Source: Hanleya hanleyi (Eukaryota > Mollusca > Polyplacophora > Lepidopleurida > Hanleyidae). Taken from it: DNA of 64,000 bases. A model generated the notes under the pieces. That model did no database searches, was not told the DNA's origin, and saw nothing but the letters and a program-made list of their open reading frames with translations. Numbering within the stretch: the first letter of the stretch is position 1; every line of letters begins with the position of its first letter. Where the stretch lies: contig JAVTVY010010452.1 of the NCBI GenBank assembly GCA_036873755.1, positions 1 to 64,000 of the forward strand, written 5' to 3'. The translations under genes and the position numbers were made by a program. This document shows, one piece after another, positions 52,340 through 64,000 of the stretch.

Positions 52340-52562
52340 ATTTGAAGTCTCATGGGAATACTTTCTCTCCGTGAAGTCTTGAACCGGAATTTACCTCGCA
52401 CCGTAGTGACCTTTGATGTTTGACCTTTGACCCGGATGTGATCTTTGACCCGGAAATTTCCTTTGACTATGTGTCCATAGTGACGTCACCTCCGCGTGAC
52501 TCTGCAAGTGACGTCATCAGCCTCAGCCTCAATACGACAGAATCTTCGCTTTATATACTACT
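52340..52562. repeat. Degraded right terminal repeat of a Polinton relic
   Basis: CATGGGAATACTTTCTCTCC, TGACGTCA twice, TACGACAGAATC and TTTATATACTACT follow the same order as the intact right repeat (CGTGGGACTACTTTTTCTCC ... GCGACAGAATC ... TTTATATACTACT). The octamer site is lost. The boundary at 52562 equals 26863 of the intact element. Confidence 0.75.
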
Positions 52563-52742
52563 CTTGTGACCCTGAGTTGCCATTTAACCTTTGATCTTGG
52601 GTTATCCTCGACCTTGGGCCCCCAGGGTTAGTTCCGGTCACTTGACTTTTGTTTATGTCTCTATATGCTTAGATAAAAGATTGAGAATTACGGACAAGAA
52701 AACGAAAATATGGACCACTAGATGCTTCGCATGAAGATACCA

Positions 52743-53159
52743 GGGCCTATGGCAAGCCGTTTCAGTATTTAATCGGTTATTCCACATATGTTGAAAAGTT
52801 TTGCCCATATGTACAAAAGAATTACACATATGAGTAAAAAACAGTTTTTAGACATATGTGCAAAAGTTTTAGACATATGTTGAAAAGTTTCAGACATATG
52901 TGTAAAAGTTTTAGACATATGTGGAAAAGTTTTACACATATGTAAGATAAATTAACTATATGTTGAAAACTTTTGCACATATGTTTTAAAGTTTTACACA
53001 TATGCACAAAACTTTTACACATATGTGGAATAAATCCGCACTTTTAGATATATGTTGAAAAGTTTTATACATATGTTGAAAATCTTTTTGATATATTTGC
53101 AAAAGTTTTCAACAGTGGGAATAACCGATTAAATACCGGAACGGCTTGCCATAAGGGCC
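52743..53159. mobile_element. Foldback element: inverted repeats around an ACATATGT minisatellite
   Basis: 42-bp inverted arms (GGCAAGCCGTTTCAGTATTT at 52750; complement at 53118-53159) enclose ~330 bp of ~19-bp units with ACATATGT cores and AAAAGTTTT spacers, themselves palindromic. No coding. No clear target duplication. Confidence 0.8.
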
Positions 53160-53928
53160 AGCTATCCTGTCCTTTATTGCTGGAAAGCGTCGCCTCTATA
53201 GACTCCGTGTTGTACACAGCTGTACTCCTTTGTTATCCTTTGTCCAGTGAATCTTACGAAAGACGGACCCAACATCTCTAGCTGAAACTCGTGTTTCTAT
53301 GCCAAAATCTTCAAACCATTTACCAAGGCGGAAGAGCTTCTGATCATTAACACAGCTGATTTTATCATTCTTCCCCTCCGACCGCTTAAAGTCAGATCTG
53401 TATGTGGATGTTGTAATAATTGGCATCTTTCCCATACTCTTGTCTCCGTGGCTGTATACAGCACAGGGGCTCGTTACTGTTGTTAATTGGTAAATTAGCT
53501 TGATTATGGGGGGGGGGGCTCGAGGAAGTATATAAATATACAAGAGAGAGAGAGAGAAAGTAGAGAGAGAGGATTAATTTTAATGTCGCGTTCAGCAATG
53601 TTTCAGCTATCAGCGTGGTCTTCAATTCTGAAGAAATATCTGTTTTTCGTTAGAGGAAAATATCAAAGTTTCATGATGTGAACACTCGCAGTTACTACGC
53701 GAATCAGCGTACGGATGTTTGCTTTGGTGCTTTCGTCTGTTTTTAGCCTTTCGTATACATTTTAGCATAGAGATTTTAATATTTCTAAAATATGATACCT
53801 TGCCAATACGAACCCAATGTTTTCAATGTCACCATATCTGCCGTGACCTTGCATCGCAATATCATTCTGGTTCAAGGAGTGTTTACAATCTATAATTTGG
53901 GTATATTTTCAGTGTGAAAACCCAAACA

Positions 53929-54110
53929 TGTCACATCTCATACCTCGCAGCGGACTGGCATAATCAGCTAGCTCAGTGCGTTCACTGATTGGTTTGATTT
54001 AGAGGAAACCCCTTGACCTATTTTATCCAGAACTAATATGGATAACTAACCAAACCAGTGTATCGATCCTAACTGATCGATCGATACACTGGCTCGCGAG
54101 AATGGATAAA
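53929..54110. repeat. Foldback copy, left
   Basis: About 180 bp ending in a palindrome CCAGTGTATCGATC...GATCGATACACTGG (54056-54093). Its complement, moderately diverged, lies at 56985-57186. Confidence 0.7.
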
Positions 54111-56984
54111 ACTATGACCAAATATAATGTTTCTTGTTATATTTTGTAGTCTGTCTTCTGGAGGCAACCATCTGTCGCCTGTGAGCTCGCGTGTGCTGGA
54201 ACTCACAGTCCATTTGTCTGTACGCTGATGCTATCTCAACCACTGCTCCTCTTGTCAAATGAAACAAATACAATGATATATCAGATATTCAAAGGGTTTT
54301 TGCGGGGAATTTTTTTTTATATTATTGTCTAGACACCGTCAGTACTATGATGTTGCATACGGCCAGATGTTTACGTCTATGGTTGGCCGTAGGGGACAAA
54401 AATCGACATTTGGTGTAGACACATATTCTTAGCCAATCACAGAGCTTTTTTACGTGTTGACATTCATTATTTTGCATCCACAGAAGCGTCAGGGAGGCGA
54501 TTGCTTCCCTCCATTCTCCCAACACAGAATGGTGTGCTGAATGCTGCTATAGACAATAGCTTCGTTTCAAACTTTACCTTAAGATAAGGTCACTACATTA
54601 ATCTGGATACATATATGATTTCGATATAGGATCGAATTGATTAGGATATAGGATCAACATGAATACGATATAGGATCAAATTACCTTGTATCTATACATA
54701 AAACTGTTGTCTGATTGACTGAAATGTGTCTAAATCAAATAGCCATTTTTGTCCTCTGTGGCCAACCACACTTGAAATATTGGGATAACATATCTAAATA
54801 ATATGTATACGGATACAAACTTATTCAATACAGTATCTAAATGATTTGAATGCGGATACAAATTATTTTGATGCAGCATCGGAATATTTGATGCAGTATC
54901 TAAATAGAATTAATTAAATTGTATGTAGACAGATAATAGTTAATGTCAACACGTAAAACAGCTCTGTGATTGGCTAATAAAATGTATCTACACCAAATGC
55001 CGATTTTTGTCCCCTACGACCTACCATATACTTCAGGCGTTCAAGTGAAACATGGAGCATGCTGTAGTATACTGTTTGTAACATTATCTGTCGGTCCAAG
55101 TGTTGAAGTAGCTGTGTTTGAGGCCCTAGAACCTGTCTCACTTTTATCATATACGTAAGCTGCAGCCATATATGTTCACACCAATGACGTCACCTCAGCA
55201 TCTTCGACTTACCTTATGATTTCCGTGACATAAATACATTAAGAAAAAGTAAAACAGTTAAACTAGATGAAATACATCAAAAGCATGTTTGTCATTTGTT
55301 TCAACGTAGTTTTTTTTTTACCTTTCTGTATGAGAATCTATTAAACGAAGCGCGCGCTACGAAAACAATAGGAAAGTTTTACGTAAACTCTACCCGAAAG
55401 GTGCCGAGAATTCGCGGAAATTCAATGGATAATTAATTTCCTGGATATAGTGTTTCCTCTGTTGATCATGACTTGTGAATGCGGAACTCAACTCGTTTTA
55501 ATGTCTCAGCATGTATATAACGTTGCAAAGCTATACTACTGTCAGTATCAGCCATAGTTATCAACATACTGGCAGTACTCTTGGACGTATATACAGCGAA
55601 TACATGTATAATTTTAAGGCTCCGCTCTTGCAATCATGTGATAGACCAGTGAGGTCTGTCTTTGATCAGTCAGAACAGCAGCCAACTTGAGCATGGGTAT
55701 AATGCGGGCAGAAATGCAGGCTGGATGCTTAGGACGGAATTAGTAACAGCCACTGTGTACGATGAGTGTAGGTGATAGTCCATTTTACGCATGTGTATAG
55801 TAAAAAGTAGCGTGAGAAAGACTGAAAGCAAAATTTCTCGAACTAAGGATACTCTGCCTTTCCGACCAACAACAGCCCAATGTAATGATGGAATAAATGC
55901 CTGAAACACCTAACAGCAAGTGAATGTTCCATAGAAAAAATCAGTCATTGTAGTAGTGATACATCGGTGACCTTTCAAAAAACACTAATTTTCTGGGATA
56001 TTGGTTGTCAAGCGAGTGGCAAGTTGGTTTATCCATGGAGAGGACAAGATGAGGAGGACAAACTTGGACGGAAACATTAGATGGGAGTTCAGAGACTTCC
56101 TCCACTCGTAAACAGTGAGTATATCGCTGTACATTGTATACTGTAATACCATTCTTTTTCATACCATAGTCCGTAGGCCTACTTTAAGCAATAGTAACAC
56201 ATTCACGCCTTTGAAATTCTTTTTTTTATGCCAAGACCGAGTTTGCAAGCCGACTTGGGCGTTTAAGAAAAGAAATGTGCAATAAATGTGAAAAAAAATG
56301 TAATCTACGATTATTTTTACTGTATGTTTGGCTACTATCTCACGGTGGATGTACTCCAAAGAAAGTATACTTTAGCAGTACCGTGCATGATCTTCACCAG
56401 TGGAACCTATTCACATTTCTGTCAGTTTGTGTAGATTACCGTCACTCCGTATTTATCTCATCCAGATTGATGTATTCTGTTGTGTGTATTGTGGAACGAT
56501 TCTTCCACCCGGTTAAATGCTTATGAATTTCTGCTGCGTAAACTCTCCCATCATCCATATCATGTATTTGAACACTCATTGAACAACTAATAGAACAGAT
56601 AAATTTAATTTGTTGTTATCTATTGACATTGAAACACATATTGAATGAATGTATTCTGGCCTGCAATAAATGATTTCACATGCATATTAAAATTTGACAA
56701 TGCGCTAAAGCGGTGGATGTAAAGCACAAAAATATGTTATCAACTATATAAAATGTAAAGATATTACTATAACAACTGGTATGCAATAATAAGTGAGTAT
56801 AATTAGTTCAGGTTATATGGCTAGTTTGAGAGATCAATCATACATTTATCTTATTCAGTTTGCAGCACTTCATTAAAACATCCTACTCATGATCATATGT
56901 ATAATGATTTTGCTCATATTTCATTTCTTATATTTGCTTCCAAATAATTTATTTCATGCATGGATTTATGCATCCTCGCCAGCC

Positions 56985-57186
56985 AGTGTATGGATCGATC
57001 TGTTAAGATCATTCTCGCCAGCCAGTGTATCGATCGATCTGTTAGGATCGATACACTGGCTTGGTTAGTCACCCATACGAGTTCTGGATATAAATAGATC
57101 AAGGGGCTTCCTCTAAATCAACCCAATCAGTGAACGCGCTAAGCTAGTTGATTAAGCCAACCCCTGCGAGGTATGAGATGTGACAG
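56985..57186. repeat. Foldback copy, right
   Basis: Inverted relative to 53929-54110 (shared GAGGTATGAGATGTGACA, CCTCTAAATCAA, CACTGGCTTGG); the CCAGTGTATNGATCGATC palindrome is duplicated here. Either two copies of one palindromic MITE or the ends of a ~3.25-kb element. Confidence 0.65.
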
Positions 57187-57553
57187 GTTTGAATTTCATC
57201 GCGGACCAAACTGCTTTGATGTCAAGATGAATCGAAATGGAATCGGGAGTTAAAGCAAAAACCGTACTCTTGGGATAACGACATGCTAATTCAAAACAAA
57301 CTCTGGGGACGAAATGTACGCGATTGTATAATAGAGGCATCGACTCAAGAACTCATTCGAATCACAAAAAATGTCCAGGTAAACCCTCTGCGAGGATTTA
57401 GGATTTACCTGGACTTGTGAAGATGGGTTTTATGGGACAGGAGAACGCAACTCTATCTCTCTGTGCATGAATCATAGACCATCATCCACAATGATTTGTC
57501 AATCTGATCGACCGTTGTAACAGTGTGTACGTTATTCTTACGTTCCACCCTTT

Positions 57554-57712
57554 CATCGCCCTCACCTCTATGCCAGGATAGTGGTTGTTATACTGTTACA
57601 TCATCGCCCTCACCTCTATGCCAGGATAGTGGTTGTTATACTGTTACATCATCGCCCTCACCTCTATGCCAGGATAGTGGTTGTTATACTGTTACATCAT
57701 CATCCTCACCTT
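57554..57712 (+). repeat. 48-bp tandem repeat, 3.3 copies
   Basis: Unit starts CATCGCCCTCACCTCTATGC at 57554, 57602 and 57650. The period is a multiple of three, hence a spurious repetitive reading frame. Confidence 0.9.
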
Positions 57713-57817
57713 CATATTCTAAAAGATGTGCAAATGCTGATCTCGAATATCTCCATTTTCACGAAACCACCATGAAAGATATTGGTTATTGGGAGTGCAA
57801 AGGAAGGTTCAAGATGT

Positions 57818-57974
57818 CAGACGACCACCAGGCAGGTCGAACACCTCAGACGACCACCAGGCAGGTCGAACACCTCAGACGACCACCAGGCAGGTCGAAC
57901 ACCTCAGACGACCACCAGGCAGGTCGAACACCTCAGACGACCACCAGGCAGGTCGAACACCTCAGACGACCACC
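57818..57974 (+). repeat. 29-bp tandem repeat, 5.4 copies
   Basis: Unit CAGACGACCACCAGGCAGGT plus CGAACACCT, nearly identical copies. Confidence 0.9.
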
Positions 57975-59339
57975 ATGCTGGCACGTCGATAAAGAGACGC
58001 TCAATTAAGAATAAAGTTATGCTTAGTAGGAAACGGTTTGCTCGTGATTATATTGCCGTTGGAGAGTCACTATGGGGTTTGAATACTCTCAGATGTTCCT
58101 TTGAAACTGAAGATAACCAGACGGCAGAAAAAGCAAGTACCGTAGTGCATGGGGCGCTGGAGAAACCACCCTAAAAGAAACGGAATCGTTTGCTGCGCAC
58201 TGCTTGACTGCTTGGGCAATATACCGGTCCCATCTTCATCCGTCACTCGAACGCTGAAAATGGTTGTACAAAAGTCAACTCCCGAGTCAAACATTTCTGA
58301 TCTGATTGATGTGGGTATATTATATAATATCAGTTAGACCTGACCTGCACAAGAAGGTGACGTTATACATAAACTGACGGGGTGATTATTAGACGGTTCC
58401 TGACACCTGTCAAGAATAACTGACAGCTTGTATACTGCAATCAGGATGAGCACGAACACGCCATGACCTTTGACTACGGTTTTCACTTAGATACACATGG
58501 TCAGGAGATCCACAAACGTTGATGCCTTGTTAGTAAGCTATGAAGTATTACAAACAGTTTCCAATTCCATGTATAAGACGGGCTATGTGTTACGAGTGAT
58601 GAATATTTGGAATTTAAAACGGTATATGAATTTGAATTGTATCAATGGATGTACGGTATTTATAGTCTCTATAATAGGCCGATATCTTTTAGGTACCGTA
58701 ACTGTTCCCTTGTAATGTATTTATGTATTCTCTTTATATTCCTATATATATATGCCATTATCCGTATATACGTTCGTCATTCGGACCACTTAACAAACAG
58801 ACTTTGTCAGAATTGGGATATGGTATTGCTCTATATGCCAGGTCAGAGTCGCTTTGAATTCCTATAAAATTGATGGCTGAATCCATCAAAGTAACCACCT
58901 TGCCAGAAGTACACTCCGGGTTAGTTTGAGTGGGAACATTGATGCTACTGTCCCAGTCCTTGGCGTAAATATCTCCCTCAAATAGATTTTCTCCTCTTTG
59001 AAGATAGGTATATTGTAGAATTTGTGGAGGGATTCGACCCGAATAACCCTATCATTTGGCGGGTTGGTCGGTCTGGTAGCAGGGTTTAATTGACCACTCT
59101 GACGCTGGATAGGCCATACTTACAGCCCTACTGCCACACGTCTGGCAACTCCTCCGTCTGTAATGGCTCCACATGCCTTTAATTAATTGTATTTCAGCAG
59201 CTTTCATCCACTACACGCTACACCGAGTTAAACCATTCAATATCGCAATGACTTTCAAACTGTTTTCTGGTAGTTAATGCAATGCCATATAACGTGGAAC
59301 CTCTGCATGCAACGGATGTGAGAAGACGGGGAATAACTA
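57975..59339. other. Unassigned
   Basis: No recognisable gene, RNA or repeat boundary. Confidence 0.4.
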
Positions 59340-59745
59340 AATAAATGGTCCGGAGACAACGGCTGTGAGAGGACGGGGAATATAATAACTAAAATGGTCC
59401 GGAGACAACGGCTGTGAGAGGACGGGGAATATAATAACTAAAATGGTCCGGAGACAACGGCTGTGAGAGGACGGGGAATATAAAAACCAAAATGGTCCGG
59501 AGACAACGGCTGTGAGAGGACGGGGAATGTAAAAACTGAAATGGTCCGGAGACAACGGCTGTGAGAGGATGGGGAATATAAAAATCAAAATGGTCCGGAG
59601 ACAACGGCTGTGAGAGGACGAGGAATATAAAAACTAAAATGGTTCGGAGACAACGGCTATGAGAGGAAGGGGATTATAAAACGGTCAGTAGACAACCGCT
59701 GTGAGTGGACGGTGATTAGAAGGACTAATATGGTCCGGAGACAAC
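59340..59745 (+). repeat. 49-bp tandem repeat, about 8 copies
   Basis: Unit ATGGTCCGGAGACAACGGCT then GTGAGAGGACGGGGAATATAA; the first at 59345, next at 59394, diverging after 59640. Confidence 0.9.
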
Positions 59746-61987
59746 GATCAGATGTAATTTTCAAAAATCTCTCAGTAATTTCCAAAATAGCGTTGGAGAA
59801 ATCCGGAAGGTTAAAATTAATTTCAGGTCCTGGTTTTAAACAGAAAAACCCTTACATTTACGCTATATAAGACCAGTTTGTTCAGCGGTAATGAGCACTT
59901 CACTATGGAACATGAAGTGATTTGAACCAACAACATGAAGTTAAAATCAGCTATAAATTAATGATTTGGTTTAACTACTGAAAATTTAATCGTTTCAAAA
60001 CTAGCTAATTAGGTCTCTTATTTGGCTCATACATTTATACTGTAAGTATATCATAATTTGCACTGATCTAATAATCTACTAATCTGTTCTGTTTTATTCT
60101 ATTCTCTTCATAATTTATTAATTATTTGTAGGGAAGTATTTCATTGACACCATACCAGCTGATAATTTACCAGGATTTCATTAACGTTCTTCGTACAGGA
60201 AGGATGACATTTTCGGTTTCTCCAAAAACCCAAAAGCAGGAATTTCTCTTCTGACCCATTCAGTTTAGATGGCAATTAAGCTGTTATGTCTGCTGTGAGT
60301 CATGGAAACATCATCGAAATGACAATGTAGTTCCCAATAGTTATTTGGAACGCATTCATTTGGGGAGCAATCAGGAACTGTAAAATTAAGGATATTAAAG
60401 TTATTAAGTAATTTTACACGTTCCTCGGTATAGTAGATAATCGGAATCTCTCCGCTAACCTTTGGAAACATACAGTTGGGCATAATGTCGTATGATCTAT
60501 GTACAACAGTTTAAACTTGTATTTTTGTATAATCACATGGCAAACAACGAACCTTAAAAAAATAGTGTGTTCTTTTCTTGTTCTGTCTATTTCACATCGT
60601 TTCTTCACAAGTTGTTCAATAGACTTCCTAGTCACATAAGTAGGTAGATTCTGAGGAAATTTTGGTTAGCCGAACATTTCCGAGATACTCCGGCACATCC
60701 AATTCTGGAAACCCGAATGTTGTCCCAGTTGTCCGTTTGTCACTACTATTTTTCATAGCTCAGCGAATTTCTGTTTCATCCTTAACGATGTTTCATTCTT
60801 AGAAATATCTGATACTTGAAATAACGAGTCTATTCATTAGTCTGTCCATATTCCCGGCATTCTATCAACATTCGTTTACGTTGAGTGGATTGAAAAATGG
60901 AAATACCCCGGAAATGGAAACCTGATTTTCTGATTTGGAAGGAGCTTGTTCATTTTGTTGTACCGGTATTCGATGATTTTCTCGTACATTCGTCCATTAT
61001 CTGTATAGCTCACTTCGTGAGCTTCGCCCTCTCGTTGTTACGTTCGTTTAACATGGAACATGGAAGTTTGACGACTGGGGGTTTATCACCGTCTTGGCAG
61101 TGGTTGTTGCGTTACCACTCAGTGACGTCTGTTTGACACGCCGCAAGCGTCAGCGGTGGGTGGCAACGTAAAAAATTGGAGCGATATGCATGAGGTCAAC
61201 CTCGCCACCAGGGGTCGCTCTCCGCTGGAAAATTGGCCGCTCCTACGAACCCCTGGGACCACGCTCACTGAAAGTGGGTCCCATAATGCATTGAAAAATT
61301 CGTTCACGTGTCCTCTTCCTGTTCCATTGGAACATATCCAATTCCTTGTGAAACGTCAGTCACGAGTCACTTGCATGGCAAGCGTCATGGCGTCTTGACG
61401 TCATAATAGAAAATATTTCGCAAGAATGCATATTGAGTCCGTCATCGCGCAGACGCGCTCGTAACATCCATGACGTCGGGACATCGACATTATCTCCACA
61501 GAGACGCCCTCGTTATGTTCTGAATTCTAGGGTTTTGTGTGCTAGCCAATGATCGATCGTACGCCTGAGCGCCGTCCCAGAGCCTAGTAGGGAGGACAGG
61601 ACCGGATAGCTCTGGTTTCGAGATTGGCATGAGGTGGGAAAAATTGACGACGTCTGGAGACTAAAAAAGCAACCATATGACTCTACAGGAAAGCCTCCCT
61701 CGGCACCTAAAATTCAGACCCGAGAATACGGTGGATTCTCGGACGTAGCCTTAGTATACTATCTCAGCCGCGCTTTTATTGCAGCTGTTCATGTGGAGAT
61801 TTTGAAATATCCACACGGCCCCTAGCACCGGTTAATACCGATACGGAGGTTTTAAACCCCATTCTAATCAGAATTGAAAGTGCTGATAGTACTGATGTCG
61901 GGTTTCCGCATTCGTCCTACAGTCAGATATAGGCCTATCCTATGATTGCATTGGAGGTTAATGCGCGGCACGCGACTTCTGCCCTCA
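59746..61987. other. Unassigned; CpG-richer segment at 60990-61640
   Basis: Bases 60990-61640 are richer in CpG and hold TGACGTCA-type (61398) and ATGACGTCGG (61470) motifs and a CCAAT box (61544), so could be a promoter-like or old Polinton-derived piece. No exon can be supported. Confidence 0.35.
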
Positions 61988-62812
61988 TACACTGTAAAAA
62001 AGGGTGCTGTAATTTTACAGCAAAAAGTGCTGGCAAAAAGGGTACCAGCACTTTTCACTGTATTTTTACAGGATGCCCCGATCTGTATATCTGTATTTCT
62101 ACAGCATATATTGTAATTTTACAACAGTGGTAGTATTGCATAATTACAACAAAAATACCGTTAAATCAACAGAAATAACTGTACAAATCCATGGTCAGCA
62201 GAAAGTCCATTGGCCTATAGCATTTAAAGAAGTCAAGTTCCCTGGTGTCTCTCTTTCAAGACAGTAGAGAAGAAAAATCCCAAAACGTAATGGTTCGGTT
62301 AAATATACATTTATATTCAGCACCACCGATAATATAAGAGCTAACACATTTCTTTTTATCATCCTGCACATCAGCTTTGTGAAACGGTGCAATATTAGAG
62401 GCTAAGTTGGTCTTTGAACATGTACATTAACTCCAACGACCACCCCCGAGGATTGAACCGTGGCAGGCAAACTCATTATTCCTCCTTGCACATTTTAGAT
62501 AAATTGTACTTGAAGTTTTCTGTGTATTATAGATGAAAAGATTTGGAAAGGTATACGAAATACACCTAATAATCTTACTGAAATTTTACACCAGGATAAT
62601 GTTACAATACAGCGTTGTTGCCCTTTACTCCAATTAATACTGTAGTTCATCCAGAAGATGCAAACTTACACTGGTTGTCTGTCTGTATTGCTACAGCTAT
62701 GAACTGTAAAATAGCAGTTGAAACTGATCGATGCTTCTATTTAACAGTAAATTCCACTGTCACATTTTACAATACTTTCTACTGTAACTTTACAAACATT
62801 TTTAACAGTGTA
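61988..62812. mobile_element. MITE-like element with TACACTGT ends
   Basis: 825 bp between TACACTGTAAAAAAGG and its approximate complement ending TTTTTAACAGTGTA. The interior is rich in CTGTAATTTTACAG-type palindromes. No transposase. The ends resemble short hAT-like elements (tentative). Confidence 0.6.
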
Positions 62813-64000
62813 GCATAGTCGGCTTCTAAATGAAGGTTCAGCATGTCACAGCTGAACAAGACGTTTTCCCATGCGGTCTTGAGTAATAATTTAGAAAAAA
62901 ACTTGTTAATTCTTTTACAAGATATACTGAATGTATTCCCATCTCTCGCGCATGCAGATTCTGCATACGCAGAATGGGAAATGCAGCCAGTATATCCGAA
63001 GTACCTGCTTTCACAGTCGATCAAAATCGTTACATGTCGAATGCGCATGTGCGCGCGTTTTCATGCACAGTGCAGTCGGAGGGTTTTACACCGACTTTTA
63101 GGAGGCTACAAACTCTGACATTGGGAGAATGGGTTTCCGTTGATTCATAAACTTGCAAAGAACGAAGACCTATAGTTTTAAATTCTTCTACATTACTATA
63201 AAACCTGGAATCCGCACAAGTCTGTGCAGTGACCTGAGACTTCAGCTGATCAGCTACTGGTTCGTATAATTTCACTTTGCCCTATCTTTTAACACAGGGC
63301 AATATTTTGAACTGGTGATAACTAACATAATTTTATACAAATGAACTATATTTTCCAAATATTTAAAGAAAGTGTCATTATACTTAGAATAATGTATATA
63401 TAATTTGGCAAATATTAAATGAAAATATGCCAGCTGTTAAAAATATGATCCTGGGTTGAAAGATACGGCAAAGGGAAATTATAGGAACCAGGCTTTTCTT
63501 TGTTATCTCAATAATGTGCAAATGGCGGATTGGTTGTAATATTTGTAATACAATTTGTAAAAGTGCATATATCACTGGTAGCAGGAGTCCGGCCAACTTT
63601 GCTTGTTGAATTAGGCATTTATTAAATGTTTGCCAATACTTTTGAGGAGTATGTAATCACAAATTCAAATGCCAAATTTCAAGATTTTAACTCTGGTATG
63701 TACAGTATACCAGGTAAATTAAAGCAAGATTTTCAACTCCAACATTGTCATCTTCAGGCTTTTCAACTGCAAAATTTTTAACTTCAAGATATTCAACTCT
63801 CAAGACAAATGTGAATTTGACAACAAAAATCTCAATTCAGATAGAGAGAACAGCTAGGAATCTAGAAAAAAATAATCTGTTGATTCTTCTCGAAGTAAAT
63901 CACATTAACTTATTTATCAGCAATACAAGCGATTTTAAAACATAGCAGAAAATATCGCAGAAAAGTTTGTAAAAATTATCCGATAAATTACAACAAGAAC
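62813..64000. other. Unassigned
   Basis: AT-rich; one NRF1-like cluster near 62950-62975 and 63040-63060 (CGCATGC, GCGCATGTGCGCGC). No gene seen. Confidence 0.35.

Larger units (their letters stand above)
49832..52562 (+). mobile_element. Polinton relic, right part with terminus
   Basis: Contains the conserved hairpin/AATAAA (50262-50314), tandem units with CRE and GCGCATGCGC motifs (50550-51250), a retroelement 3' fragment (51255-51400), and segments matching 20400-20850 of the intact Polinton (GTTGTTTTCCTTGCG, ACCACGGAAGACAACATGTT, GATGACGTCAT). It ends in a recognisable terminal repeat at 52562. With 46939-47949 it forms one relic opened up by family A copies 7 and 8. No intact gene. Confidence 0.75.
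53160..57553. other. Unassigned non-coding sequence
   Basis: AT-rich. It holds GATATAGGATC repeats at 54620-54680, a (GA)n stretch at 53535-53575, and the inverted pair described next. A frame on the minus strand at 53196-53543 has protein-like composition but no family I recognise. No RNA gene seen. Confidence 0.4.

Noticed and set aside
53196..53543. Possible host exon on the minus strand (115 codons)
   Set aside because: Composition looks protein-like, but no recognisable family, start or splice context; left unannotated.
57523..58008. 161-residue repetitive protein
   Set aside because: Made by reading through a 48-bp and a 29-bp minisatellite; no start context or homology.
61156..61398. 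80-codon frame in a CpG-richer segment
   Set aside because: No homology or supporting signals; CpG-rich DNA has few stops by chance.

Overview
The window is eukaryotic, repeat-dense DNA from an invertebrate genome. It is AT-rich, has no host gene I can recognise, and is packed with nested mobile elements. A mollusc or other lophotrochozoan would fit the AGGTCAAAGGTCA-type low-complexity repeats at 7.7-8.3 kb and the kinds of element present, but that placement is a weak inference.

The centrepiece is one nearly complete Polinton/Maverick (virus-like DNA transposon) at 9746-26863. It is 17,118 bp long, has ~327-bp terminal inverted repeats that differ at about 7 positions by eye, and is flanked by a 6-bp target-site duplication, AGTGTG. 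All its genes lie on the + strand. The left third has a small membrane protein, two tandem paralogues with a PC4-like look, a chromodomain integrase, a mucin-like membrane protein and the packaging ATPase. The middle is a virion cluster: pX-like protein, conserved virion-associated protein, small Arg/Pro-rich protein, penton-like minor capsid protein, pVI/pX-like amphipathic protein, major capsid protein and adenain-like protease. After 3 kb of regulatory-looking non-coding DNA comes a 1284-aa protein-primed DNA polymerase. Early genes each have their own TATA box, often overlapping the stop codon of the gene before. Virion genes abut or overlap (ATGA, TAATG). A retroelement fragment has split the pX-like gene, and the second PC4-like paralogue looks frameshifted, so this copy is probably not fully functional.

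Decayed relatives surround it. A zinc-finger/PolB-N-terminal relic with non-coding repeats lies at 1-3.3 kb. A minus-strand PolB N-terminal relic with a large YY1/octamer-like array lies at 4.4-6.0 kb. A relic at about 46.9-52.56 kb keeps a recognisable right terminus. Three of these contexts share a bulged 10-nt-loop hairpin just upstream of AATAAA, with a compensatory base change. It is the best candidate here for an undescribed functional element.

From 27 to 50 kb there is a 23-bp minisatellite beside the Polinton, eight copies or fragments of one unclassified 1.1-1.65-kb repeat (called family A here), and a 7.7-kb minus-strand LTR retrotransposon (34103-41845) that carries gag and protease but no reverse transcriptase. 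It sits inside a family A copy whose uninterrupted counterpart is also in the window. From 52.6 kb to the end I see only minisatellites, foldback sequences and a MITE-like element, with no supportable gene.
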